Shown here: piece by piece, positions 41,670 through 52,109 of the stretch
Layout of the letters: each line of letters starts with the position of its first letter
Position numbering within the stretch: position 1 is the first letter of the stretch
DNA from: Alteraurantiacibacter aquimixticola
Lineage (GTDB): Bacteria; Pseudomonadota; Alphaproteobacteria; Sphingomonadales; Sphingomonadaceae
DNA: 64,000 bases
Assembly (NCBI RefSeq): GCF_004965515.1
Contig: NZ_SSHH01000002.1
Span: 330,840-394,839 of the forward strand
Direction of reading: 5' to 3'
Made by a program: the position numbers and the translations under genes
Notes under the pieces: generated by a model
The model's input: only the letters and a program-made list of their open reading frames with translations
Databases searched by the model: none
Told to the model about the DNA's origin: nothing

Positions 41670-43010
41670 CTACAGCTTATCGAAGACCGATCCGATCCTT
41701 GGCGAGAAGAGTCGCTCATAAGCCTTTAGAAGATAGGTATCGGTCATACCGGCAACATAATCACAGACATCACGCATTGGATCTTCGCTATTTTTGTACT
41801 TTTCGTAAATATCTCTCGGTAGAAAACTCTTTGGGTCCGACTTCAGCACCTCAAAGACCGCGACAACCATCATCTGCCCCTTGAATTCGAGATGCTGAAC
41901 ACTGGGGCTTAGAATAACCTCCTCGTAAATAAACTGTTTTACTGCCTCGACAAAACGCGCGACAGAATCCGGAAGCTTTGCGCGATAGCGCAACCGTGGT
42001 TCTTCGAATTCGTGGATCTCAGAAATTTCGACGCTGGTAATGACAAAATTCAAGATACGATTGATCTGATGCTTCCGCTCAGCCCCACCCGAAAACATAC
42101 GTTCCACCAGTCCGCCATAGACATCGTTTTCGTATTGTCCGGCATAGCTGCTATTCAAGTAATCAAGTAACCCCTGACATTTGTCTGGGGTTACGTGCCG
42201 ACGAAAGCTTTCTTGATCGACGAGACATAAGGCCAATGCGTCTTCCATATCGTGAATGCCGAAGCTGATGTCATCGGCAAGGTCCATGATGCTGCACGCA
42301 AAGGACTTGTGGCGCGCCTTGGCATGCTTCCCGTGCTTCAAATCGAAGCTTTGGAATGCCACTCGATCAGCGGCAGACAGCGGATCAAGAAGCCACGAAA
42401 CCACTCCCCTTTCGCTATCGAGATAGCACTTCGGAGGCGTAGAGGCCTTTCGATCAAGCAAAGGTGTACCACTCGTTTCCGGAAGCATTCTGGGCACGAT
42501 CGCAGGGTTCGCTGCTACGTTATAAGCAACCGGGTATTTTAGAACTCCGAGTAGTGTCTCACGGCAAAGATCGGCTCCATCCGCATCCGAAAATTTTTCT
42601 AGCTTCGACAGGATACGCAGCGTTTGGCCGTTCCCTTCAAATCCGCCGTTCTCCCGCATGCAATAGTTCAACGCGACTTCGCCACCGTGCCCGAAAGGTG
42701 GGTGGCCAAGATCGTGCGTACACGCGATGGCTTGCATCATGCTGCGGTCCGGGATGTAGCCAACCGCGTCATGGTCAGGAAAGTTCTTGCGAAGCTGCGC
42801 GCCGAGGCCACCGGCGATCTGCGCGACTTCGAGCGAATGCGTGAGTCGCGTCCTGTAGAAATCGCTGTCGCCAAGATTGAGGATCTGAGTCTTGCCTTGA
42901 AGGCGCCGAAAGGAACCTGAATGGATAATCCGCGCGTAGTCGACATCACCCGGGCTCCGGGCGTCCATTGGCTTCTTTTCCCAGCCTGATTTCCTTTCGA
43001 GCCAGACCAT
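41670..43010 (-). CDS. dGTPase / dNTP triphosphohydrolase of the anti-phage type
   Basis: 446 residues. HD-domain phosphohydrolase: FRRLQGKTQILNLG, RTRLTHSLEVAQIA, CTHDLGHPPFGHGGE (HD pair), FEGNGQTLRIL, IMDLADDISFGIHDMEDA. It removes triphosphate from dGTP or other dNTPs. The FYRTRLTHSLEV-FEGNGQTLRI form matches the group shown to defend by draining the dNTP pool during phage infection. The gene is AT-richer than its surroundings, and starts 32 bp after an unknown gene facing the same way. A housekeeping role cannot be excluded. Confidence 0.85.
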   Translation of the reverse strand: MVWLERKSGWEKKPMDARSPGDVDYARIIHSGSFRRLQGKTQILNLGDSDFYRTRLTHSLEVAQIAGGLGAQLRKNFPDHDAVGYIPDRSMMQAIACTHDLGHPPFGHGGEVALNYCMRENGGFEGNGQTLRILSKLEKFSDADGADLCRETLLGVLKYPVAYNVAANPAIVPRMLPETSGTPLLDRKASTPPKCYLDSERGVVSWLLDPLSAADRVAFQSFDLKHGKHAKARHKSFACSIMDLADDISFGIHDMEDALALCLVDQESFRRHVTPDKCQGLLDYLNSSYAGQYENDVYGGLVERMFSGGAERKHQINRILNFVITSVEISEIHEFEEPRLRYRAKLPDSVARFVEAVKQFIYEEVILSPSVQHLEFKGQMMVVAVFEVLKSDPKSFLPRDIYEKYKNSEDPMRDVCDYVAGMTDTYLLKAYERLFSPRIGSVFDKL

Positions 43011-43042
43011 CCTCAGAATCCTTCTTGAGCGGCTGCAATCTT

Positions 43043-43714
43043 TTAGTCGTACTCTTTACGAAGCTTATCCCGCTCTTGGATAAGCCGCGCATAACGCGAC
43101 CGAAACTCAACCTCTTCATCCCCGGTCAAAGGTGTTCTGTCCAAAGAAAACGTCGTTCCGCGAATAACGTCCAAAATTCTGAATTCTTCAGCCGGGATCG
43201 TCGGGAAAGCCTGCGTGAGCAACCAGAGGCCGAGGCGGGCAGCTTCAGGTGACAAGATCGGCTCGGGAGCGAAATACGAGTAGACTACAAACTCCTCGCC
43301 GCCCCCATCAGTCACAGAAAGCACGCTATCGACTTTGACAATCGCATCCAACCCGGGGAACGGGAACTGCGACTTCAGCGAAGGCCCCAAACCAAAGGGT
43401 TCATTGGTCCAGCGACGGCGCTCGTTCCACCAGAGCAGAAAACCATCCCGCAACTGCGGATACAGATTGGCGCGGCGTGAGTTCGCCGCAATCCTGGCAT
43501 TTGTCGCCGAAGTCAGGTCGCCCCGACCAAAGACGTGTGCCTTGGCGTCAGCCCAAAACGGAGCATAAAAATCTCCACCGCCTCCGTCCGGACCTTCTTC
43601 GCGCCGCAAATCCTCGCGAATGTCAGAACGCAATGCCGAACGCCTCTGCTTCTCATCCAAAAAAAGCAGCTTCAAAAGCTTGCGAAGATGAATTTTTTCC
43701 AGTGCCATTGTCAT
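43043..43714 (-). CDS. protein of unknown function upstream of the dGTPase
   Basis: 223 residues from ATG 43714; 43708 and 43738 are other starts. N-terminal basic segment (KIHLRKLLKLLFLDEKQRRSALRSDIREDLRREE), a Gly-rich turn (EGPDGGGGDF), then an aromatic-rich body (FYAPFWADAKAHVFGRGDL, QLRDGFLLWWNERRRW, FVVYSYFAPEPILSPEAARLGLWLLTQAF) and a charged C-terminal helix. I do not recognise a family. It has the same lower GC as the dGTPase and likely shares its message, so it may sense or regulate. No membrane segment is visible. Confidence 0.6.
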   Translation of the reverse strand: MTMALEKIHLRKLLKLLFLDEKQRRSALRSDIREDLRREEGPDGGGGDFYAPFWADAKAHVFGRGDLTSATNARIAANSRRANLYPQLRDGFLLWWNERRRWTNEPFGLGPSLKSQFPFPGLDAIVKVDSVLSVTDGGGEEFVVYSYFAPEPILSPEAARLGLWLLTQAFPTIPAEEFRILDVIRGTTFSLDRTPLTGDEEVEFRSRYARLIQERDKLRKEYD

Positions 43715-43738
43715 TTCCCGCTCTAGCGGCGACACCAT

Positions 43739-44103
43739 GGCTGTGGATAAGGGTGTGTATAGCCATGTGCTTAGCGCCTAGTACAAAATAGAGCGGTCGC
43801 TTGACGAGCCATGTGCACCGTGAACATAGACACGATGTTTCCTCGTGGGAAACGGCCTCCACCGCGACCGCTCGGGTTTCGGTGGTTGAAGGGGGGTCGG
43901 GCTCCACCCCGGCCTCCCACTTCAGTCAGCATTCCATAATCTGACGGCGTTGGACGCGTCGCAAGAGGTTGGGACGGCGAAATCCACAATCAAGTTTGTT
44001 CGAGGGGCAAAGGGCCCCATCGTCCCGTTATGGGACAACGGTGGCCTCTGAATTTACCGGTCCTGTATTGGCAATACGGCTACGGTTTCGCGAGCGAAAA
44101 CCG
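43739..44103. other. structured noncoding region, about 365 bp
   Basis: No convincing gene. It has a perfect 10-bp inverted repeat, GAGCGGTCGC (43791-43800) with GCGACCGCTC (43864-43873), enclosing a GTTTCC/GGAAAC hairpin (43837-43853). Alternative stems compete: CCACCG (43859-43864) with CGGTGG (43880-43885), and GGGGT with ACCCC (43893-43910). TGTGGATAA at 43742 equals a DnaA box in form, but single. It could be an RNA, a regulatory leader of the minus-strand genes or a relic of insertion. Confidence 0.45.
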
Positions 44104-44285
44104 TCCCCTCACTCCCCCGCACAACACTCCATCTCCCCACTCTCACACAGCGCCACCCGCCGCCGCCAGTCTTCCATTTCCCTTTCATGGGCCATGGCGG
44201 CCGCTTTCACGGCCTGCTGGTACTCGTGCGCCTTCTGCGCGATTTCCGCTTCGCGGGCGGCTTCGGCAGCCTCATAGCCACGCTG
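44104..44285. repeat. direct repeat flanking copAB, left copy
   Basis: 182 bp aligned without gaps to 47081-47262, in the same orientation, with most positions identical. It carries the 3' end of a small exported-protein gene. The two copies enclose copB, copA and about 80 bp on each side. Confidence 0.85.
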
Positions 44286-44315
44286 CACACCCCTCCCAAG
44301 ACTGACCAAAAACAA
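44109..44315 (-). pseudogene. 3' fragment of the exported protein gene at 47086
   Basis: A frame whose last 54 residues (EAAEAAREAEIAQKAHEYQQ onward, ending MECCAGE) match the end of the 47086-47739 protein at about 43 of 54 positions. The first 14 codons are unrelated and there is no signal peptide, so this looks like a truncated duplicate. It is at the left edge of the copper locus. Confidence 0.7.
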
Positions 44316-44363
44316 GGGAGCAGCCGTCGGTTGCGGGCCAGATCGCGGTATAAGAAAGGCGTG

Positions 44364-45311
44364 TCAGAACCAGGCCCTGAGCCCGACAAGCACGGAAGTG
44401 GCCGAGGGATCCTCGCCATTGGCGCGGGCGATGTCGCGCGTCTGGCCCAGCCTGCCTTCCCATTCGACGCCGACATAAGGCGCAAATTCGCGGGCGATCT
44501 CGTAACGCAGCCGCAGCCCTGCGGCGAGCGAGGTGAGGCCCGCGCCGATATCGCGTTCGGGGATGTCCTGCGCCGATGCCTCGATTTCCACGCGCGGCTG
44601 CAGGATCAGGCTCTGCGTGATCTTCTGGTCGTATTCCGCCTCCACCCGCGCGGTGAGGTCTCCCCGGTCGGAGAGGAAGGCGGCGGCATCGACATGCCAC
44701 ATATAGGGCGCGAGGCCCTGTAGGCCGAGGACGAGATGGCTGCGCGTCTCGGGCTCGAGATCGAGCCGCGCGCCTGCCTGCAGATCGAAGAAGGGGCCGA
44801 TCGCATGGCTCCACAGCGCCTGCACTTCGGCATCCTCGACATGGCCGAGGTCCAACTCACCCTCGCCTTCGGACTTGAACACGAAGCGGTTTACATCGCC
44901 GCCCCAGAAGCCCTGCAGGTCCCACAGGACAGCATCCTCATCGCCCAGCCGCGCCTCGAGCCGTTCGACCATCAGCGATCCGGTGCGCATGCCGCCGTTT
45001 TCGTAGGCTAGCTGCTCGCGGGCGGGCTGCATCGCGGCCTCACCCCAAATCGCGTCGGCGGCGTGCAGCGGCCCCTCGAAAGCGCGCGGAGGGGGAGCGG
45101 CATTGGCGGAGGGAGCGGGCATGGAGTGGCCCATGGCGGAATGGTCCATCTGGCCGTGGTCCATCGCCGAATGGTCTTGCTCCTCCTCGACCGGCTCCTG
45201 CTGCTGGTGCGCCGAATGGTCCATCGTCGCATGGTCATGGTCCTGCGCGACGAGCGGCATCGCGATCATCTGGGCCGACGCCAGCAGCGGAAGGGCGGCA
45301 AGATACCTCAT
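44364..45311 (-). CDS. copB: copper resistance outer-membrane protein CopB
   Basis: 315 residues from ATG 45311, overlapping the copA stop (ATGA). Signal MRYLAALPLLASAQMIAMPLVAQ, then a Met/His-rich metal-binding segment (DHSAMDHGQMDHSAMGHSM), then the CopB domain with VERLEARLGDEDAVLWDLQGFWGGD, LQAGARLDLEP, LYLRYEI-like strands and a final aromatic. It works with CopA in periplasmic and outer-membrane copper sequestration. Confidence 0.92.
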   Translation of the reverse strand: MRYLAALPLLASAQMIAMPLVAQDHDHATMDHSAHQQQEPVEEEQDHSAMDHGQMDHSAMGHSMPAPSANAAPPPRAFEGPLHAADAIWGEAAMQPAREQLAYENGGMRTGSLMVERLEARLGDEDAVLWDLQGFWGGDVNRFVFKSEGEGELDLGHVEDAEVQALWSHAIGPFFDLQAGARLDLEPETRSHLVLGLQGLAPYMWHVDAAAFLSDRGDLTARVEAEYDQKITQSLILQPRVEIEASAQDIPERDIGAGLTSLAAGLRLRYEIAREFAPYVGVEWEGRLGQTRDIARANGEDPSATSVLVGLRAWF

Positions 45312-46990
45312 GCCGGGAACGGCCTTACGGTCACCACCTGCATCATGCCCGCATGCATGTGGTAGAGCAGGTGGCAGTGGAAGGCCCAGTCGCCGGCCTC
45401 GTTGGCGGTCAGGTCGAAAGTCGCCTTGCTGCCCGGCTGCACCACCAGCGTGTGCTTCTTCGGCTGGCGGCGCGCTTCCGCCCCATTGACCAGTTCGAAG
45501 AAATGGCCGTGCAAATGGATCGGATGCGCCATCATCGTGTCGTTCACCAGCGTCACGCGCACCCGCTCTTCGAAACCGAAGCGGATCGGGGCGTCGGTGA
45601 CGGCGGAGAACTTCCGCCCGTCGAAGGACCACATATAGCGTTCCATATTGCCGGTGAGGTGGATCTCCAGCTCGCGCTCCACCGCGCGCGCCGGGTTGGG
45701 CCAGGCGGATGTGAGATCGGTATAGCGCAGCACGCGGTGGTCGACGGCATCGAGGCCGAGGCCGGGGAAGTCCATCCGATCGACCGGCATGGGCGCGACC
45801 ATGTCCACGCCGGGGCCGGTCGCGACATTGTCCGGCAGCAGCGAGGTGTCGCGCATGGAATGATCCATTTCGTGCCCGCCCGCCCCATGGTCCATCGCGC
45901 CCATGCCCATATCCGCCATGGTCAGCGTCACCGGCTCGCGCAAAGGCGGCACTGCGGCCCGCGCGCCCGGCGTGCTGGTGAGCGTGGCCACGCCCATGCC
46001 CGAGCGGTCCATCGCCTCGGCAATGATCGTATGAGCACCCTCGCGCGGGGTGACGATCACGTCATATGTTTCGGCGACGCCGATCTGGAATTCGTCGACC
46101 GGCACCGGCTCAACATCCTGCCCGTCCGCCTGCACCACCACCATCTCGGTGCCGGGGATGCGCAGGTTGAAGAACGTCATCGCGCTGCCGTTGATGACGC
46201 GCAGGCGCACCCGCTGGCCCGGCTGGAACCCCAGTTCGAGATCGTCCAGCGGGCCGTGGCCGTTGACGAGATAGGTATATTCCGCCCCCGTCACGTCGGC
46301 GATATCGCGCGGATTCATCCGCATGCGACCCCACATCAGACGGTCGGCGAGCGACATGTCGCCCTCGGTCGCGGTCTGCATCTGGCGGTTGAAGTAATGC
46401 TCGCCCACCTTGAGCTTGCGCATCACGTCGTGCCCATGCTGCGGCGTGAATTCGCTCAGCAGCAGCACATGCTCGCGGTCCCACGCGGCGCCGCGATGGG
46501 CGTCATGATCCATGGCCGGTTCGATGATGATCGGGCCGTAATGGCCCGCCTGTTCCTGCAGACCCGAATGCGAGTGCCACCAGTATGTGCCCGCCTGCCG
46601 CACCGGGAATTCATAGGTGAAGGTCTCGCCCGGACGGATGCCGGGGAAGCTGACGCCGGGCACGCCGTCATACTGGAAAGGCAGCAGCAGGCCGTGCCAG
46701 TGGATCGAGCTGTCCTCGTCAAGATTGTTGGTGACGTGCAGGCGCACATCCTGCCCCTCCCGCAGGCGGATCAGCGGGCCCGGAACGGTCTCGTTGACGG
46801 TGACCGCATGGCCCGACCGGCCGCCGGTCGAAAAATGCGCGCGGTCGATGGTGAGGTGGATATCCTCGCCCGAAAGCTCGTCATGCCCCTTCCGCGCATG
46901 CGGCACACCTTGCGCCCAGGCTGGCATGGGAAGCGCTGACAGGGCAGCCAGCGAAGCTGTTGAGCGGATCAGGTTCCTGCGGGAAATCAT
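45308..46990 (-). CDS. copA: periplasmic multicopper oxidase CopA
   Basis: 560 residues. Twin-arginine signal MISRRNLIRSTASLAALSAL. Copper sites: HWHGLLLP and HSHSG (first cupredoxin), HPIHLHGHFFE and HCHLLYHMHAGM (last cupredoxin, T1/T3 copper with His-Cys-His). A Met/His insertion (MADMGMGAMDHGAGGHEMDHSM) binds Cu(I). It oxidises Cu(I) and protects the periplasm. Upstream of copB in the same operon. No copper sensor was seen next to it. Confidence 0.95.
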   Translation of the reverse strand: MISRRNLIRSTASLAALSALPMPAWAQGVPHARKGHDELSGEDIHLTIDRAHFSTGGRSGHAVTVNETVPGPLIRLREGQDVRLHVTNNLDEDSSIHWHGLLLPFQYDGVPGVSFPGIRPGETFTYEFPVRQAGTYWWHSHSGLQEQAGHYGPIIIEPAMDHDAHRGAAWDREHVLLLSEFTPQHGHDVMRKLKVGEHYFNRQMQTATEGDMSLADRLMWGRMRMNPRDIADVTGAEYTYLVNGHGPLDDLELGFQPGQRVRLRVINGSAMTFFNLRIPGTEMVVVQADGQDVEPVPVDEFQIGVAETYDVIVTPREGAHTIIAEAMDRSGMGVATLTSTPGARAAVPPLREPVTLTMADMGMGAMDHGAGGHEMDHSMRDTSLLPDNVATGPGVDMVAPMPVDRMDFPGLGLDAVDHRVLRYTDLTSAWPNPARAVERELEIHLTGNMERYMWSFDGRKFSAVTDAPIRFGFEERVRVTLVNDTMMAHPIHLHGHFFELVNGAEARRQPKKHTLVVQPGSKATFDLTANEAGDWAFHCHLLYHMHAGMMQVVTVRPFPA

Positions 46991-47080
46991 CTTGCAACCG
47001 GAAGGAATTAAACGATGCCGGCCAATGTGGCCACTCCTCCCTCATCCGCAAGGTCCCGGCAAACGCTTTGCGCGAGATGC

Positions 47081-47262
47081 TCCCCTCACTCCGGCTGGCA
47101 GTATTCCATTTCCCCGCTCTCGCACAGCTCCACCCGCCGCCGCCAGTCTGCCATTTCCCTTTCATGGGCCATGGCGGCCGCTTCCACGGCCCGCTGGTGC
47201 TCGCGCGCCTTCTGGGTGATTTCCGCTTCGCGGGCAGCCATGGCGGCTTCGTATTCGCGCTG
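47081..47262. repeat. direct repeat flanking copAB, right copy
   Basis: Same 182 bp as at 44104-44285, here inside a complete gene (47086-47739). This is likely the original; the left copy is partial. Confidence 0.85.
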
Positions 47263-47739
47263 GGCAGTGGCGGCGCGGCTGCGTTCGGCTTCGTTGAGCT
47301 GGACGATGGCGGCGGCATAGAGCGCCATTTGCGCATTTGCGGTGCAGCTTCCGAGCACTTCCTCGCGGTCGGGGGCCGGCTCACCTTCCGGCACGGTTTC
47401 GAGCATCACCATTTCGGTGCGCCTTTCGCAGTCGAGGATGCGGTCGGTGAGGCCGCTTTCATAGTCGATGCCCGCTTCGCGCAGCCGGGCCTGCATGCGC
47501 TCCATGTCATCGGACACGTCGAAGGCGTAGGCGCGGCGATGGGCCTCGCAAGCCTCGCTCAGCGCAATGGCGGCGGCATCCTCATCGCGCCCCTCGGTTT
47601 CGGCGAGGATGCCCACGGCCGCGCGGCATTGTTCGCTTGTGTAGGCGGGCTCGGCCTGCTGGGCCGCAGCCGGGGCGGCGCTGGCGGAGAGGCCAAGCGC
47701 GGCGGTGATCAGGGGAAGTGCGAAGGCGGCTTTCGTCAT
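47086..47739 (-). CDS. hypothetical exported protein, coiled-coil C-terminus
   Basis: 217 residues. Signal MTKAAFALPLITAALGLSAS to AAAQ. Mature part: cysteines in EQCRAAVG, EACEAHRR, LDCERR, GSCTANA, ELCESGEMEYC, and a long charged helix (EAERSRAATAQREYEAAMAAREAEITQKAREHQRAV) that should form a coiled coil. No known family. Its last 54 codons are repeated at 44109, flanking copAB. It faces the same way as copA/copB and lies upstream of them. Confidence 0.7.
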   Translation of the reverse strand: MTKAAFALPLITAALGLSASAAPAAAQQAEPAYTSEQCRAAVGILAETEGRDEDAAAIALSEACEAHRRAYAFDVSDDMERMQARLREAGIDYESGLTDRILDCERRTEMVMLETVPEGEPAPDREEVLGSCTANAQMALYAAAIVQLNEAERSRAATAQREYEAAMAAREAEITQKAREHQRAVEAAAMAHEREMADWRRRVELCESGEMEYCQPE

Positions 47740-47848
47740 GGCTCACTCCGGCGTTGGGACAGCGACATGGCTGCCTGATGCCAGACTATGGGCCCGGTGC
47801 ATTGTCCTTCGTCAAGCGCCAGGTGTTGGCGCGCCCTACTCCTCGCCC

Positions 47849-49669
<1,821 letters not shown>

Positions 49670-49753
49670 GCGCCGCCCTCTAGCGATGTCTAAGGGCGCT
49701 GTCAGCAGGGATAAAGCACCCTCGCCTATGCTCAACGCCCTGCGGCAGGCCGA

Positions 49754-51997
49754 TCACGCCGCGCGGTGCGATCCGGCGAAGACGTCCACCTGCATGAAGC
49801 GCGGCTTGCCCGACACGCCCTTCCGCAACGGTTGCGGCCCTTCGCCAAGGCCGGGACCCAGGGGCAGATCCGCCGCCGCCATCAGCTGCGGCGAGACGCG
49901 CGTGCGCGTGCACAGGCCATCGGCGCCATCATTGACCAGCGGAGTCTCGAACTCGACCCCCTGCGTCGCATCCTGCGAGCGGCGCACGCGCGCAACCGCG
50001 AGCTGCCCGCCGCCGAGGTCGAGCACGAGATCTGTCCCCACCGGCACGTCCAGCAGCCCTTCGATCAGCGCACCGGTGCGCGAGAGGTTGCGCAATACGG
50101 CCACATAGCGGTGATCTTCATGGATCACGCCCACCCGGCGCAAGGTGCTGCGCCGCTCATTGCGCGGACGGCGCGGGCCGGCCGGCTCATAGGTGAAATC
50201 GCCGGAGGACAAGCGCTGCATCAGCACGGCCTGCGTCACGGCGCGCGACAGGATGAAGCCCTGGATCTCGGTAACGCCCTGCGCTTTCACCAGCTGCAAC
50301 TCATCCATCGCCTCCACCCCTTCGGCGGTCGTTTCCAGCTGCAGAGCCCCTGCCAGCGAAACGATGGCGGTAATGATCGCGGCATTGGAATTGCCGGGTT
50401 CGGCGCAGCGGCGCACGAAGCTCTGGTCGATCTTGATCTTGCGGAAGGGTGCACGGCGCAGGAAGGAGAGCGAGGACAGGCCGGTGCCGAAATCATCGAG
50501 CGCCAGGCGCACGCCGATCTTTGCCAAGGCTTCGAAAGTGCGGTCCACCAGCTGCGTCTCACCCATGAAGACGCCCTCGGTGATTTCCAGTTCCAGCCGG
50601 GCCGGCGGCAGGCCAGTGCGATCAAGCACCTTTTCGACCAGGTCCGGGAGCGAGCCGGAGAAGAATTGCTGCGCGGAGATGTTGACCGCCACGCGAATAC
50701 CGCCCGGCCATGCGAGCGCATCGCGGCAGGCGCGTTCCAGCGACCATTCGCCCAACTCATCGATCAAATTGATCTGTTCGGCGAGGGGGACGAAGGTTCC
50801 GGGCGGGATCGGCCCGCGGTCGGGATGATCCCAGCGCAGCAAGGCCTCGAAGGCAGTCACCGTGTTGTCGCTGGTGCGCACGATCGGCTGGTAATGCATC
50901 ACCAGTTGGTCCGCCTTCAGCGCCTCGGACAAATCCTCACCGATCTTGCGCTGACGCTGCGCCGCATCGGCCAGGTCGTTGGCGAAGAAGCGGAAGCGTC
51001 CGCGCCCGCTGCCCTTGGCGGCATAGAGCGCCATGTCGGCGGCCTTCACCAGCTCTTCCGGCGTCGCCCCGTCATAAGGCGCGATCGCGATGCCCACCGA
51101 ACAGCCGATGGAAGCGCGATCATTGCCCAGCGCATAGGGTTGCGAGAGCATCTGGATGATCTTGCGTGCCCGCTCGCCGAGATGGCCGCGATCGGCCATG
51201 TCGGGAATGATGATCTGGAATTCGTCGCCACCCAGCCGGCCGACTTCGGCAGGGGCCGAGATGATGCTCTGCAGGCGCTGCGAGACCTGCCGCAGCAACT
51301 CGTCGCCTGCCGGATGGCCCAGCGTATCGTTGACCTGCTTGAACCGGTCGAGGTCCATCATCAGCAGCGCGCAGGTCCGCTTCGCTACGCGATAACTGGC
51401 GAGGATGGCGGTGAGGCGCTGTTCCATGCGGTGGCGATTGGCCAGCCCGGTAAGCGTGTCGAATTGCGCCAGCCGGGTCTCGTCGCGCTGGCGCAGGAAC
51501 AGTTCGGAAATGTCCTTCGCACTGCCGCGAAAGCCCCGGAACCGGCCTTCCTCGTCATAATGCGGACTGCCGGTGATCGACCACCATTGTTCGGGCCGGT
51601 CATGGCGCAGGCGCACCACCAGGTCGGTGAACCGCATGCGCGATGCAATGAAGAACTGCAGCGGCCGCTCGCCGCCCACTTCACCGCTCTCATCCGCCGT
51701 TTCCATCAGCGCCGTCAGCAGCTGCCCGGCAACCGGACCTTCGATACCCAGGCAGCCTGCGGCAGATTCGGAGAGATAGGTGATCGCGCCCAGCGCGTCG
51801 GTCGCCCAGAACCAGCCGAGGTCGTATTTCTCGAAGGCATCGAACATCGCCATGCGTTCGGAAGCGCCAAGCGCACCGGGACCTTCACCCTCGTCGGAGG
51901 ACGGATTGCGGACGTCTGTCGCGCCTTCATCCTGCGGCGCGCGGGAGGTGGGAGGCGCTTTCGTCCTCTTCCCCCTCAAGATATCGCGCACGGCCAT
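49754..51997 (-). CDS. PAS-GGDEF-EAL-PilZ cyclic-di-GMP signalling protein
   Basis: 747 residues from ATG 51997 (TTG 52012 is possible). PAS-like sensor region (about 45-165), GGDEF (RLGGDEFQ), EAL (FEALLRW, with ELEITEGVF and LDDFGTG), and a C-terminal PilZ (RRSTLRR and RNLSRTGALIEG). Both catalytic signatures look intact, so it could make or break c-di-GMP depending on signal; PilZ would give feedback. No membrane segment. It is 97 bp downstream of a paralogue with the same architecture. Confidence 0.88.
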   Translation of the reverse strand: MAVRDILRGKRTKAPPTSRAPQDEGATDVRNPSSDEGEGPGALGASERMAMFDAFEKYDLGWFWATDALGAITYLSESAAGCLGIEGPVAGQLLTALMETADESGEVGGERPLQFFIASRMRFTDLVVRLRHDRPEQWWSITGSPHYDEEGRFRGFRGSAKDISELFLRQRDETRLAQFDTLTGLANRHRMEQRLTAILASYRVAKRTCALLMMDLDRFKQVNDTLGHPAGDELLRQVSQRLQSIISAPAEVGRLGGDEFQIIIPDMADRGHLGERARKIIQMLSQPYALGNDRASIGCSVGIAIAPYDGATPEELVKAADMALYAAKGSGRGRFRFFANDLADAAQRQRKIGEDLSEALKADQLVMHYQPIVRTSDNTVTAFEALLRWDHPDRGPIPPGTFVPLAEQINLIDELGEWSLERACRDALAWPGGIRVAVNISAQQFFSGSLPDLVEKVLDRTGLPPARLELEITEGVFMGETQLVDRTFEALAKIGVRLALDDFGTGLSSLSFLRRAPFRKIKIDQSFVRRCAEPGNSNAAIITAIVSLAGALQLETTAEGVEAMDELQLVKAQGVTEIQGFILSRAVTQAVLMQRLSSGDFTYEPAGPRRPRNERRSTLRRVGVIHEDHRYVAVLRNLSRTGALIEGLLDVPVGTDLVLDLGGGQLAVARVRRSQDATQGVEFETPLVNDGADGLCTRTRVSPQLMAAADLPLGPGLGEGPQPLRKGVSGKPRFMQVDVFAGSHRAA

Positions 51998-52109
51998 TCG
52001 AACATGTCCCAAATAATGGCGGCAAGAAGTCCACCAATTGAACAGGTAATTCTACCCGTTCGACCTTGCCAATTTGCTAAGAAATGGGAGCGCTAACAGT
52101 TGTTATGTT

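Noticed and set aside
43742-43750. TGTGGATAA as a DnaA box and possible origin
   Set aside because: A single box without repeats, AT-rich unwinding element or origin-linked genes; likely chance.
43653-44305. Several short open frames around 43.7-44.3 kb on both strands
   Set aside because: No start signals, no coding bias; one is the antisense of the duplicated gene fragment.
45353-46939. His-rich plus-strand frame opposite copA
   Set aside because: Shadow of copA; the apparent His richness comes from the GC-rich codons of the opposite strand.
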